A stretch of 64,000 nucleotides of DNA from positions 3,822,001 through 3,886,000 of the forward strand of contig NZ_CP049017.1 in the NCBI RefSeq assembly GCF_014236795.1. Direction: 5' to 3'. Below, in pieces: positions 9,401 through 17,424 of this stretch (position 1 is its first letter; the number at the start of each line of letters is the position of its first letter). Below the pieces are notes generated by a model. That model did no database searches. It worked only from the letters and a program-made list of their open reading frames with translations, and had not been told where the DNA came from. This stretch comes from Xanthomonas theicola. Its GTDB lineage: Bacteria > Pseudomonadota > Gammaproteobacteria > Xanthomonadales > Xanthomonadaceae. The position numbers were made by a program, and so were the translations under genes.

Positions 9401-9913
9401 TCATTCGATCTGCGCGTCCTCGCGCTTGGCCTCGGCCATCGCTTCCGGCTCCAACTCCTCGGCACTGCGGTTGAGCTTGACGAACACGCCCCAGGCGATC
9501 AGCAGCACCGCCGCGCACAGGCCGACCGCGGTGGCGTAGGGCAACTTGGCCGGGTCCTCGTGCATCAGTTCGAAGATCGACACCAGCGTCTCGATCGCCA
9601 GGGCGATGACGATGACCACGAAGAACCGTGACAGGTAGCGGCGCACGCGCGTTGGACCGCTGATCTTGACGTCGCGCTGCACCTCTTCCTCGAAGATGGT
9701 CTGGCCCAGCTCCAGCGTCACCAGCGCCACGGTGAGCAGGCCGATCGCTTCCAGTACCACGTTGAAGCGGTCGCGCACGACCAGGTCGCCGCCGGGAGTG
9801 AGGCCGTGCCACAGCTCCAGCACCGCCATCGTCACCAGGCCGGCGGCGCACAGCAGGAACATCAGGATGATGACGAAATGGCCGCCGCGGAATATCTTTT
9901 CCATGCACTTCAT
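9401..9913 (-). CDS. Four-helix inner-membrane protein, unknown function
   Basis: 170 residues. Four hydrophobic segments are evident: HFVIILMFLLCAAGLVTMAV, NVVLEAIGLLTVALVTLEL, FFVVIVIALAIETLVSIFEL and AVGLCAAVLLIAWGVFV. An acidic cytoplasmic tail ends LEPEAMAEAKREDAQIE. The arrangement loosely recalls small PsiE-like membrane proteins, but I would not assign it. Two start codons are possible (9913 and 9904); the upstream one is used. It is transcribed alone, convergent with tatD. Confidence 0.75.
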   Translation of the reverse strand: MKCMEKIFRGGHFVIILMFLLCAAGLVTMAVLELWHGLTPGGDLVVRDRFNVVLEAIGLLTVALVTLELGQTIFEEEVQRDVKISGPTRVRRYLSRFFVVIVIALAIETLVSIFELMHEDPAKLPYATAVGLCAAVLLIAWGVFVKLNRSAEELEPEAMAEAKREDAQIE

Positions 9914-10079
9914 CGCCGCTTGCCGTGGTCAGGTCGGCGAGCATAGGCGTGGCGGGCGTCAGCGGCGCGCGAAGAGGCGCAGTGCCCATGTCGGCAGCCC
10001 CAGCTGCGGGAGCGACGTCGGTCGCGACGCATTGCCGATGAAGCCGGGCCGCGACTGAAGGGCACCTCTAAAAACCCCT

Positions 10080-10352
10080 TTTTTTTGGCATCGTAAAAAG
10101 GCCAAAAAAAGACAGCCGAGGCCGTGCGATGATCCGCTTGTTTGCCGGACGCGAACGCGAGTCCAAGCGCCAGCAGAGGGGCGATCGGCTGGCGCTGCAA
10201 GCAGCGATGCAGCGAGGAGCCAGTTTGGCGACCGTCTTCCGATGGATCCCGTCGCGCTTGGAAAGCGCTCTCAGACTCTCTTGACCCTGTTGCATCGCTC
10301 GACCGATCGCCTCTGTCGTGGCGGCACTCCCGTGCAGAACCTGGCCCATCGT
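10080..10352 (-). pseudogene. IS481-like transposase, N-terminal remnant
   Basis: The minus strand reads MGQVLHGSAATTEAIGRAMQ and then ESLRALSKRDGIHRKTVAK, the helix-turn-helix opening of a transposase with IS481/IS3-like N-terminal sequence. The reading frame degenerates after about 45 residues and no DDE domain follows. At its left end a 12-base inverted repeat, CTTTTTTTTGGC against GCCAAAAAAAG (10078-10111), probably belongs to an IS terminus. Confidence 0.6.
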
Positions 10353-10384
10353 GCTTGCTTCCAGTCGAGGGGAAAAGTGCACCA

Positions 10385-10670
10385 TCAAAGCCTGGGATCA
10401 ACCATTTGAAGAAGACCGATCCCAAGGCGACAACCCCTGGCTGCAGGGCAAGGTCTTCACCGCGACCCTGATCGACAGCGTGCTCGTGGTGGGCGAGCAT
10501 TTTTCCCCCTGGGGCTACTTCGCCGGGTCTGGACGAACGGCGCTGCCGCTGGCGCGAGACCTCGCTGATGCGCCACCTGCTGATGCAGGCGGGTCAACCC
10601 GGTGTTGTCGTTGCTTGGCAGCCTGCGGCGGTGCAGGCAGATCGCAGCCAGCCTGCGTGAGCCGCCTCGG
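10385..10670 (+). pseudogene. IS4-like transposase, C-terminal remnant
   Basis: One frame gives DNPWLQGKVFTATLIDSVLV and FSPWGY. Shifted frames then give the WRETSLMRHLLMQ and SLLGSLRRCRQIAASLRE ending typical of an IS4-type transposase C-terminus. At least two frameshifts separate these pieces and no catalytic core is present. The family call rests on remembered C-terminal sequence and is moderate. Confidence 0.55.
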
Positions 10671-10703
10671 CACAGAACATACCAGCATGATGGTCTCTGT
10701 GAA

Positions 10704-11138
10704 TTATCTGGTTGGCGCTTGTGGGCGCGCGATCACCGCCAGGGTCAGCCGCGAAACGCACACCGGCTTGGCCGCCGCGTCCTCGATGCGGATCTCCCAG
10801 ACCTGGATGGTGCGGCCCACGTGCAGCGGCCGCGCGGTGCCGGCGACCATGCCGGCGCGCGCGGCGCGCAGGTGGTTGGCGTTGATCTCCAGGCCCACGC
10901 AGATCTGGTCCGGTTCCACGCACAGGTTGCCGGCGCTGCTGCCGAGGGTCTCGGCCAGCACCACTGAGGCGCCGCCGTGCAGCAGCCCGTAGGGCTGCCG
11001 CGTGCGCGCGTCGACCGGCATCGTGGCGCGCAGCCAGTCCGGCCCGGCCGCGGTGAAGACGATGCCCAGATGCGCGATCAGGGTGTCGCCGGCAGAGGCA
11101 TTGAGGGCAGCGAGATCGACGGGTTCGCGGAAGGCCAT
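10704..11138 (-). CDS. Hot-dog thioesterase (PaaI/YdiI-like)
   Basis: 144 residues from ATG 11138. The single-domain hot-dog fold carries the acyl-CoA thioesterase signature YGLLHGGASVVLAETLGSSA; the Glu in that helix is the catalytic residue of the YdiI/EntH branch. The central strand ICVGLEINANHLRAARAG and the closing strand KPVCVSRLTLAVIA also fit. It probably hydrolyses an aromatic or acyl-CoA such as 1,4-dihydroxy-2-naphthoyl-CoA, but substrate choice within this branch cannot be read from sequence. It is downstream of the IS scar and is not in an obvious operon. Confidence 0.88.
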   Translation of the reverse strand: MAFREPVDLAALNASAGDTLIAHLGIVFTAAGPDWLRATMPVDARTRQPYGLLHGGASVVLAETLGSSAGNLCVEPDQICVGLEINANHLRAARAGMVAGTARPLHVGRTIQVWEIRIEDAAAKPVCVSRLTLAVIARPQAPTR

Positions 11139-11257
11139 GGTGTCTCCGGGATTGGGGATTGGGATGCACAGCGTCCCTGCCAACATTACCGCGTCTGCCA
11201 ATCGCGGCTTTTCGACAGTCCAATGGCTGGTCATCTCCAATCCCCAATCCCGGCCCC

Positions 11258-13234
11258 TCAGAGAATCGGCACCAGCCCCGAGCCGAACGCGGTCAGCATC
11301 CGCACCAGCAGCCACTTGGGGCCGACGTCGACCTCGGGGAAGTCGCCGACCGCGACATAGCAGCGGTGGAAGCCGGGATCGCGCCGGGTCAGCGGCGCCG
11401 GGCAATCCGGGCCGGGCTGGAACTCGTAGTCGGTGGCATAGCGCCATGGCCAGAAATCCAGCACCGGCAACGCCTCGGAGGCCTTGCCCATGCTGTAGTT
11501 CAGCCCCGACAGCAGCGGCGGCTTGACGCGCGGGGCCACCGTCCACGAATTCTGCGGCTCGATGTCGCGGCCGATGCTCGCCGCCAGCGCCTGCGCGAAG
11601 GCCGGGTCGTCGATGATCACCGCGCCCTCGGTGTTGTAGGTCTCGCTGCGCGGATCGAAGTTGTGGGTGCCGATCACGCCGATGCGCCGGTCCACCACCA
11701 GCGACTTGGCGTGCAGGCCCATGCGCGCGCCTTCGCGGGTCACCGGCAGCGGCCGGTTGGCGGCGCGGCGGCTGAGGAAGGACGGCCGGGTCTCGGTGCG
11801 CAGCACGCGGCGATCGACCTGGCGGCCGTCGCTGCGGCGGCCGCTGCCGCTGCCGAGCACCGCACTGCGGCCGCTGCGCGCATTGCTGCCTGCGGCGCTG
11901 CCGCCGATCAGCGGATTGCGGCCGGCGGCCGCGGCGGGCCGCTCCTGCAGCGGCGACGGCAGCAGATTGGCGTAGTCCACCGGCGCGTCCAGCGGAAACG
12001 GTTTGTACTCGTAGATGTCAAAGCCCATCTCGCGCAGGTTGCGGCGCTTGTACTTGTACGACAGGGCATAGACCACCGGGTTGTCGGTGGCGGCCAGGCT
12101 GTTGGTGGCCACGGTCACCTTCGGCGGCTGCGGGCGCTTGCGCAGGTCGCGGAAGATCGCCTGCGCCGGATCCGACAGCACCAGGTACGGCGTCTGCAGG
12201 ATGATTTCCTGCTGCGCCTCGACGATCAGGCGGTCGAGCCTGGGCGCGGTCGAGATCGCCTTGGGGCCGTGCTCGCGGCGATGCTTCTGCGGCAGGTCGG
12301 CGACGTAGTCCACGTGCCTGACCGGCAGCGCAGGCAGCACGAAGGCGTCCTCGACGAAGGCCGGATCGGCGGCTTCCTCGCTCACCCGCTGCACCCGCTC
12401 CGGGCGCAGGAACTGCGCCGGCGGCATCGGCGGCACGCCGTCGCGCAACAGCAGCTTGCCGACGTCGTTGAGCCGCGCCACCGGCACGCTGCGCCGCGCC
12501 GCCCAGTAGGCGTCGAAGTTGGCGGCCATGGCGCGCGCCACCGGCCCGGCCACCAGCACGTCGCGGTCGCGGAAGTTGTACTCGCTGTCCCAGTCGTAGT
12601 AGTCGTCCTGGTAGTTGCGCCCGCCGACCACGCCGATCGCGTCGTCCACCACCAGCAGCTTGTTGTGCATGCGCTGGTTGAAGCGGCGGAAACAGCACAG
12701 CACGCTGGCGGCGTAGTGCATGTAGTTGGGCTTGGCCAGGCCGAAGGTGGGGTTGTAGATGCGCAGCGAGAAGTTCTGGTGCGCGCCGGCCAGCGCGCCG
12801 AGGATCTGCAGGTCGGAGATCGCCGAGAGCTGGTCGATCAGCACGCGCACGCGCACGCCGCGCCGCGCCGCCGCCAGCAGTTCGTCGATCACCAGCCGCG
12901 CGCTGTCGTCCTTGTCGAAGATGTAGGTCTGCAGGTCGATGCTGCGGCTGGCGCTGCGGATCAGGTTGATCCGCGCCACCAGCGCTTCCTCGCCGTGGTC
13001 CAGGATAGCGGCGTAGTGGTGCGGCGTGTCGCCGGACTGGGCGAAGGCCTTGCCAGCCAGCGCGCGCAGCGGCGAGGCCAGTGCGCAGCGGTTGCTCTGT
13101 GCACAGTCGACGCGGGTGTCCTTGGCCGCCTCGGCGATCGCCACGGCACGGCCGTGCTGGGCCTGCGACAGGCTCGCGCAGCCGCTGCCGAGCAGCAGCG
13201 CCGCCAGCACCAGGACCCGCAGCAGCGATGTCAC
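11258..13234 (-). CDS. Phospholipase D-family lipoprotein (cardiolipin-synthase-like)
   Basis: 658 residues from GTG 13234, chosen because it begins a lipoprotein signal (SLLRVLVLAALLLGSGCASL, lipobox GSGC) and overlaps the upstream yceI-like stop as GTGA. There are two HKD motifs: HNKLLVVDDAIGVVGGRNY and HAKSLVVDRRIGVIGTHNF. Between them lies a low-complexity Ala/Gly/Arg linker (about residues 460-510). Proteins of this type hydrolyse or transfer phosphatidyl groups; the double HKD layout and the VARINLIRSASRSIDLQTY opening match cardiolipin synthase/PLD enzymes anchored to the membrane. It is the last gene of the run 13833-11258. Confidence 0.88.
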   Translation of the reverse strand: MTSLLRVLVLAALLLGSGCASLSQAQHGRAVAIAEAAKDTRVDCAQSNRCALASPLRALAGKAFAQSGDTPHHYAAILDHGEEALVARINLIRSASRSIDLQTYIFDKDDSARLVIDELLAAARRGVRVRVLIDQLSAISDLQILGALAGAHQNFSLRIYNPTFGLAKPNYMHYAASVLCCFRRFNQRMHNKLLVVDDAIGVVGGRNYQDDYYDWDSEYNFRDRDVLVAGPVARAMAANFDAYWAARRSVPVARLNDVGKLLLRDGVPPMPPAQFLRPERVQRVSEEAADPAFVEDAFVLPALPVRHVDYVADLPQKHRREHGPKAISTAPRLDRLIVEAQQEIILQTPYLVLSDPAQAIFRDLRKRPQPPKVTVATNSLAATDNPVVYALSYKYKRRNLREMGFDIYEYKPFPLDAPVDYANLLPSPLQERPAAAAGRNPLIGGSAAGSNARSGRSAVLGSGSGRRSDGRQVDRRVLRTETRPSFLSRRAANRPLPVTREGARMGLHAKSLVVDRRIGVIGTHNFDPRSETYNTEGAVIIDDPAFAQALAASIGRDIEPQNSWTVAPRVKPPLLSGLNYSMGKASEALPVLDFWPWRYATDYEFQPGPDCPAPLTRRDPGFHRCYVAVGDFPEVDVGPKWLLVRMLTAFGSGLVPIL

Positions 13235-13833
13235 CGAGCGTCCGCTCCCGCCAGCCGTGCGCGCAGCACGAAGGTGACCCGATCGCTCAAGGCCAGATCC
13301 CACTTGTCCATTCCATAACGTCCACGCAGCACCGTACCACGGCTGATCACGTCGCAATCATAGCCCGGGCGGGGGCATGCGGACGGCAGCATGGTCAGGG
13401 TCTCGGCATGGCGGACCCCGCGGATGCTCAACGTGCCGAGCAGCGGACCGCCGCTGGCCAGCAGGTCCGGAGAGAACGGCTGCGAGTCGAAGGACACGGT
13501 CGGGAAGCGCGCCGCGTCGAAGAAATCCTCGCCGCGCATCCAGCTGGTGTAGCGCGGCTTGCCGGGGATCAGCACGTAGGCGGTGAACAAGCGCAGGCGG
13601 ACCTGGTGGCGGCCGTCGGGCAGCATCTCCACGGTGCCCTCGAAACGCGGGAAGAAGCCCTCGATACGCTGCCCGAAACGGGTGCGGATCTCGAAGCCGA
13701 AGCGCGACTGGGCCGGATCGAAGACATGCTCCCCCGACGACAGCGGCGGCGCCTGCGCCAAGCCCCAGCCCGGCAGCAGGCACAGCGACAGCAGCGCAGC
13801 GCACAGGCGCCGGCGCGGTACGTTCAGGGCCAC
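13231..13833 (-). CDS. YceI-family periplasmic protein
   Basis: 200 residues from GTG 13833, overlapping the upstream phosphatase gene stop. The first 25 residues form a signal peptide (RRRLCAALLSLCLLPGWGLA). The mature part is a YceI-type lipocalin-like barrel: FDPAQSRFGFEIRTRFGQRI, the VEMLPDGRHQVRLRL strand, FFDAARFPTVSFDSQPF, LSIRGVRHAETL and the closing MDKWDLALSDRVTF. Family members bind polyisoprenoid or amphipathic lipids. Placement between a phosphatase and a PLD lipoprotein with stop/start overlaps suggests an envelope-lipid function; this is inference. Confidence 0.88.
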   Translation of the reverse strand: MALNVPRRRLCAALLSLCLLPGWGLAQAPPLSSGEHVFDPAQSRFGFEIRTRFGQRIEGFFPRFEGTVEMLPDGRHQVRLRLFTAYVLIPGKPRYTSWMRGEDFFDAARFPTVSFDSQPFSPDLLASGGPLLGTLSIRGVRHAETLTMLPSACPRPGYDCDVISRGTVLRGRYGMDKWDLALSDRVTFVLRARLAGADAR

Positions 13834-14312
13834 CAGAAGGCGGTCAAGCGGGCCGCCCCCGGCTCGATCGCCGCGTCCTGCGGCACCCCCAGCACCACCA
13901 CGCTGGCGGTGGGCATGCCGCGGTAGTCGCCGGACTGGCCGCTGTGCATCAGCGCCGCCAACTGTTCCAGGCCCGGGTTGTGGCCGACCAGCAGCAGGCG
14001 TTCGACCTCGCCGTGGCCGTCCAGCAGGCCGGCCAGAGTGCCGGAGGTGGCCTCGTAGATCTGCGGCTCCAGGCGCTGCTCGACGTAGCCGGTCAGCGCC
14101 AGCACCGCCTCCAAGGTCTCGCGCGCGCGCCGCGCCGGCGAGCACAGCACGCGGTCGGGCACCAGCCGCTGCTCCAGCAGCCAGCGCCCGGCCGCCTCGG
14201 CCTCGGCCAGGCCGTGCGGCGACAGCGGCCGGTCGAAATCGGCCTGGCCGGTATCGGCCGGTTCGGCATGGGCATGGCGCAGCAGGATCACTTCACGCAG
14301 GACGGTGGTCAT
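13824..14312 (-). CDS. SixA-like histidine phosphatase
   Basis: 162 residues from ATG 14312. Histidine phosphatase (branch 1) fold with the RHG motif in VILLRHAHAEP, the conserved Arg in VLCSPARRARETLEAV, and the second catalytic His in LLLVGHNPGLEQLAALM. SixA in E. coli dephosphorylates phosphohistidine-containing HPt or PTS proteins; short single-domain relatives like this one act on phosphohistidine or small phospho-substrates. It ends overlapping the yceI-like gene and starts only 3 bases after the ParA-like gene, so all four genes look like one transcript. Confidence 0.87.
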   Translation of the reverse strand: MTTVLREVILLRHAHAEPADTGQADFDRPLSPHGLAEAEAAGRWLLEQRLVPDRVLCSPARRARETLEAVLALTGYVEQRLEPQIYEATSGTLAGLLDGHGEVERLLLVGHNPGLEQLAALMHSGQSGDYRGMPTASVVVLGVPQDAAIEPGAARLTAFWWP

Positions 14313-14315
14313 CGG

Positions 14316-14948
14316 TCAGGCCTTCTTGAGCCACTTGAGCAGGGGTTCCCAGTCCTGCTGGTGATCGCGGACCTGGGCGGAGCGGTAGTCGAACAGGCTG
14401 CGCCCGAGGCCGACCAGGACCACGTAGGCCTGGCTGTCGCGCAGCTGCGCCAGCACCGGGTAGGGCCAACCGCCGAGCATTTCCAGGGCCTGCTGCGCGG
14501 CGTGGGTCCACGGCTTGCTGCGATTGATCACCAGCCCCACCGGCAACTTGCGCTGGTGCACCCGCGGCACCTTGGCCAGGGTGTTGAGGAAGCCGACGGT
14601 GGCCTCGATGTCCAGCGCCGACGGCATCACCGGCACCACCACCGCATCGGCCTCGTCCAGGAACGGGGCCAGATCCTCGGCCATGGCGCCGGCGGCGCCG
14701 TCGATGATCACCCGCTGCGCGTGGTCCGGCAGCGCCGCGCGCCAGTTGCGCCGGCGGCTGGCGTCGATCGGCAGCACCGCGCTGTCCAAGCCGGCGCGGC
14801 GCTCCGCCCAGCGGGTCGAGGAGCCCTGGGGATCGGCATCGGCGAGCACCGTGCGCTTGCCGGCCAGCGCGTAGTACGCGGCCAGGTGCGTGGCGATCGT
14901 GGTCTTGCCCACGCCGCCCTTGGAGCCGGCCACCAGGATCGTCTTCAT
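14316..14948 (-). CDS. ParA/MinD-type P-loop ATPase
   Basis: 210 residues from ATG 14948. Deviant Walker A is complete: AGSKGGVGKTTIATHLA, with the signature first lysine. Walker A' is VLADADPQGSSTRWAERR, and Walker B is RVIIDGAAGAMAEDL. No ParB-like partner or centromere repeat is visible nearby, so it is an orphan ParA rather than a plasmid partition protein; orphan ParAs often position cellular cargo such as chemotaxis arrays or pili. It heads the phosphatase-YceI-PLD transcription unit. A link between the ATPase and that unit is inferred only from spacing. Confidence 0.88.
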   Translation of the reverse strand: MKTILVAGSKGGVGKTTIATHLAAYYALAGKRTVLADADPQGSSTRWAERRAGLDSAVLPIDASRRRNWRAALPDHAQRVIIDGAAGAMAEDLAPFLDEADAVVVPVMPSALDIEATVGFLNTLAKVPRVHQRKLPVGLVINRSKPWTHAAQQALEMLGGWPYPVLAQLRDSQAYVVLVGLGRSLFDYRSAQVRDHQQDWEPLLKWLKKA

Positions 14949-15071
14949 GCGCGCCTCGCTTCCGGAAGAAGAGGTCGCAGCGTACACCGCCCCCTGGTTG
15001 GCCGGTAGTCAACACGTGGCACGCGGGCCGGCGCGTTGCTATCGTGGCCCCTCCACGGCAACGTATCGCCC

Positions 15072-16565
15072 ATGAGCGAGCTGCAAGATCTGACCGCGCT
15101 GATCCGCGCCAACACCCCGCTGATCGTCATCGAGACTCAGGAAGAGGCGCGCATCGTCGCGCTGTTCCGGCAGGCGCTGATGCAGGTCTGGCGTGCGCTG
15201 CACCGCTGGTCGATCACCGAGGGCCTGCGCCGCCTCGACCTGGACCGCGAGGACGCGCCGTCCGGCCCGCCCGACGCCAGCGCGGTACTGCAGGCGATCA
15301 AGCAGGCCGACCAGCGCGGCATCTACCTGCTGCTGGACGTGGTGCCGTACCTGGGCTACGCCAACCACCAGCGCCTGCTGCGCGACATCGTCGAGCGCCG
15401 CCACTGCCAGCCGCACGTGCTGGTGCTGATCGGCGCCAGGATCGAGCTGCCGGCCGAGCTGGAGGCGCTGGCCACGCGCTTCAACCCGCGCCTGCCCGAC
15501 GCCAACGCGCTGCTGAAGATGGTGCAGGAGGAGGCCGCCGGCTACGCGCGCGAGTTCGGCGGGCGCCGAGCCGAGGTGGACGGCGAGGCGATCAAGCAGA
15601 TCCTGCGCAACCTGCAGGGACTGAGCCTGATCGACGCGCGCCGCATCGCCCGCCAGCTGATCTACGCCGACGGCGCGCTCAATGCCGCCGATCTGCCGCA
15701 GCTGGCCCGGCTCAAGTTCGAACTGCTCAACCGCAGCGGCCACCTGCACTACGAGTACGACGCCACCCGCCTGGCCGACGTGGCCGGCGCGCGCCGGCTC
15801 AAGCGCTGGATCGAGCAGCGCCGCGCGGTGTTCGCCGGCAGCGCGCCGCCCGGGCTGGACCCGCCCAAGGGCGTGCTGCTGCTGGGCGTGCAGGGCTGCG
15901 GCAAGTCGATGCTGGCCAAGGCCGCCGCCGCCGGCTTCGGCGTGCCGCTGCTGCGCCTGGACGTCGGCTCGCTGTACGACAAGTACCACGGCGAGACCGA
16001 GAAGAACCTGCGCGGCGCGCTGGCCGCGGCCGAGCAGCTGGCGCCGTGCGTGTTGTGGATCGACGAGATCGAAAAGGGCCTGGCCAGCGGCGGCGAGGAC
16101 GGCGGCGTGTCGCGGCGCGTGCTCGGCTACCTGCTGACCTGGATGGCCGAGCGCGGCACGCGGGCCGGTGCCGGCGCGGTGTTCATCGTCGCCACCGCCA
16201 ACCAGGTGCACGAACTGCCGGCCGAACTGCTGCGCAAGGGCCGCTTCGACGAGATCTTCTTCGTCGACCTGCCGGATGCGGACACGCGGGTGGAATTGCT
16301 GCACCTGCACCTGGCGCGGCGCCAGCTGCGCGCGGAGGACTTCGCCGTGCCGGCGCTGGCGGCCGCGGCGAACGGGTTTTCCGGCGCCGAGATCGAGCAG
16401 GCCGTCGTCTCCGGCCTGTACGCGGCGCACGCCGAGCGCCGGCCGCTGGACACCGAGCTGCTGATGCAGGAGATCCGCGGCACGCGGCCGCTGTCGGTGG
16501 TGATGGCCGAACAGGTCCAGGCGCTGCGCGAATGGGCGCGCGAACGCACGGTACCGGCGGACTGA
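15072..16565 (+). CDS. AAA+ ATPase, Ycf46-like
   Basis: 497 residues from ATG 15072. An N-terminal regulatory half (residues 1-240: IRANTPLIVIETQEEARIVA, YLLLDVVPYLGY) precedes one classical AAA module. This contains Walker A GVQGCGKSMLAKAAAAGF, Walker B CVLWIDEIEKGLASGG, sensor FIVATANQVHELPAELL and the arginine-finger segment RKGRFDEIFFVDLPD. The N-half/AAA arrangement matches the Ycf46 family known from plastids and many bacteria, whose bacterial role is poorly defined. It is divergently transcribed from the ParA-like gene and has no partner gene downstream. Confidence 0.85.
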   Translation: MSELQDLTALIRANTPLIVIETQEEARIVALFRQALMQVWRALHRWSITEGLRRLDLDREDAPSGPPDASAVLQAIKQADQRGIYLLLDVVPYLGYANHQRLLRDIVERRHCQPHVLVLIGARIELPAELEALATRFNPRLPDANALLKMVQEEAAGYAREFGGRRAEVDGEAIKQILRNLQGLSLIDARRIARQLIYADGALNAADLPQLARLKFELLNRSGHLHYEYDATRLADVAGARRLKRWIEQRRAVFAGSAPPGLDPPKGVLLLGVQGCGKSMLAKAAAAGFGVPLLRLDVGSLYDKYHGETEKNLRGALAAAEQLAPCVLWIDEIEKGLASGGEDGGVSRRVLGYLLTWMAERGTRAGAGAVFIVATANQVHELPAELLRKGRFDEIFFVDLPDADTRVELLHLHLARRQLRAEDFAVPALAAAANGFSGAEIEQAVVSGLYAAHAERRPLDTELLMQEIRGTRPLSVVMAEQVQALREWARERTVPAD

Positions 16566-16578
16566 GCGGCGCGCTTTC

Positions 16579-16602
16579 CTGCAGGAGCGGCTTCAGCCGC
16601 GA
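16579..16602. repeat. Intergenic palindromic repeat (REP-like)
   Basis: GGAGCGGCTTCAGCCGCGA in the short gap between convergent genes, the same unit as at 3457. It may act as a bidirectional hairpin between the AAA ATPase and TPR genes. Confidence 0.75.
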
Positions 16603-16630
16603 GCGCCGCCGCGCCGCGAGGACAGACGCC

Positions 16631-17269
16631 TCAGGGCCAGGCGGGCGGCTTGGCCTGCCAGGCCGCCTGCACGGCGGCCAGGGTGGCGCGTTCGTCGTCG
16701 CGCCAGGCCGGCAGCAGCTTGGCGAAATCGGCGCCGGGACCCCACTGGTCCGGCCAGGTGCGCACCGCGGCGGCATACCACTTCACCGCCTCGTCCTTGC
16801 GCTCCAGCCGCCACAGCACCAGCGCCAGTGTCGGCGGCACCCAACCCGGCGCCGCCGGGCGGCCGTTGAGCAGGCCGCTCCACTGCGCCAGCGCGCGCTC
16901 CGGATCGCCGGCACGCAGCAGGTCCCAGCCGTAGTTCCACTGGATCTGGCGGCGCTGCGCGCCGGACCCCAGCGTTTGCAGCGCGCGCTGGTACAGCTCT
17001 TCGCCCAGTGCGCGGCGGCCGCCGGCCATGGCGATCGCCGCCAGCTGCGCGCGCGCCTCGGCGGCGTCCGGATCGCGCTGCACCAGGCTGGCGAGACGGT
17101 CGACCAGCGCATCGCCGCTGCCGGCGAGCGCCGTCACCGGGCGCGCGGTGCCGCGGTCCTGGTCGAAGTAGAACTCCTTCGGTGGCGGCACGGCCTGCGC
17201 GCGCGCATCGACCGCGGCCACGCCCACCCAAGCCAACATCGCGGCCAATGCGTAGTTGTGTGCATTCAC
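16631..17269 (-). CDS. Exported TPR-repeat protein
   Basis: 212 residues from GTG 17269, chosen because it begins a signal peptide (NYALAAMLAWVGVAAVDARAQ). The mature chain contains helical repeats of TPR type: ALVDRLASLVQRDPDAAEAR, YGWDLLRAGDPERALAQW and LALVLWRLERKDEAVKWYAA. It closes with WAAAVRTWPDQWG-like and AWQAKPPAWP segments. TPR proteins scaffold protein assembly; here the location is periplasmic. No partner gene is evident. An ATG at 17238 is an alternative start but would truncate the signal peptide. Confidence 0.8.
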   Translation of the reverse strand: MNAHNYALAAMLAWVGVAAVDARAQAVPPPKEFYFDQDRGTARPVTALAGSGDALVDRLASLVQRDPDAAEARAQLAAIAMAGGRRALGEELYQRALQTLGSGAQRRQIQWNYGWDLLRAGDPERALAQWSGLLNGRPAAPGWVPPTLALVLWRLERKDEAVKWYAAAVRTWPDQWGPGADFAKLLPAWRDDERATLAAVQAAWQAKPPAWP

Positions 17270-17424
17270 TGCTGACGACCCCTTGGAGATGGTTCCCTCC
17301 CCCGGCCGCATCGTAACCGCATCGGCCGCCGGGGGCGAGCGGCGGGAGCGCAAAAGTGCCGCTGATACAATCGCCGGTGTCCGCGCCGCGCCGCGCGCGC
17401 CAGCCTTCCATTCCCGGGCAAGCC

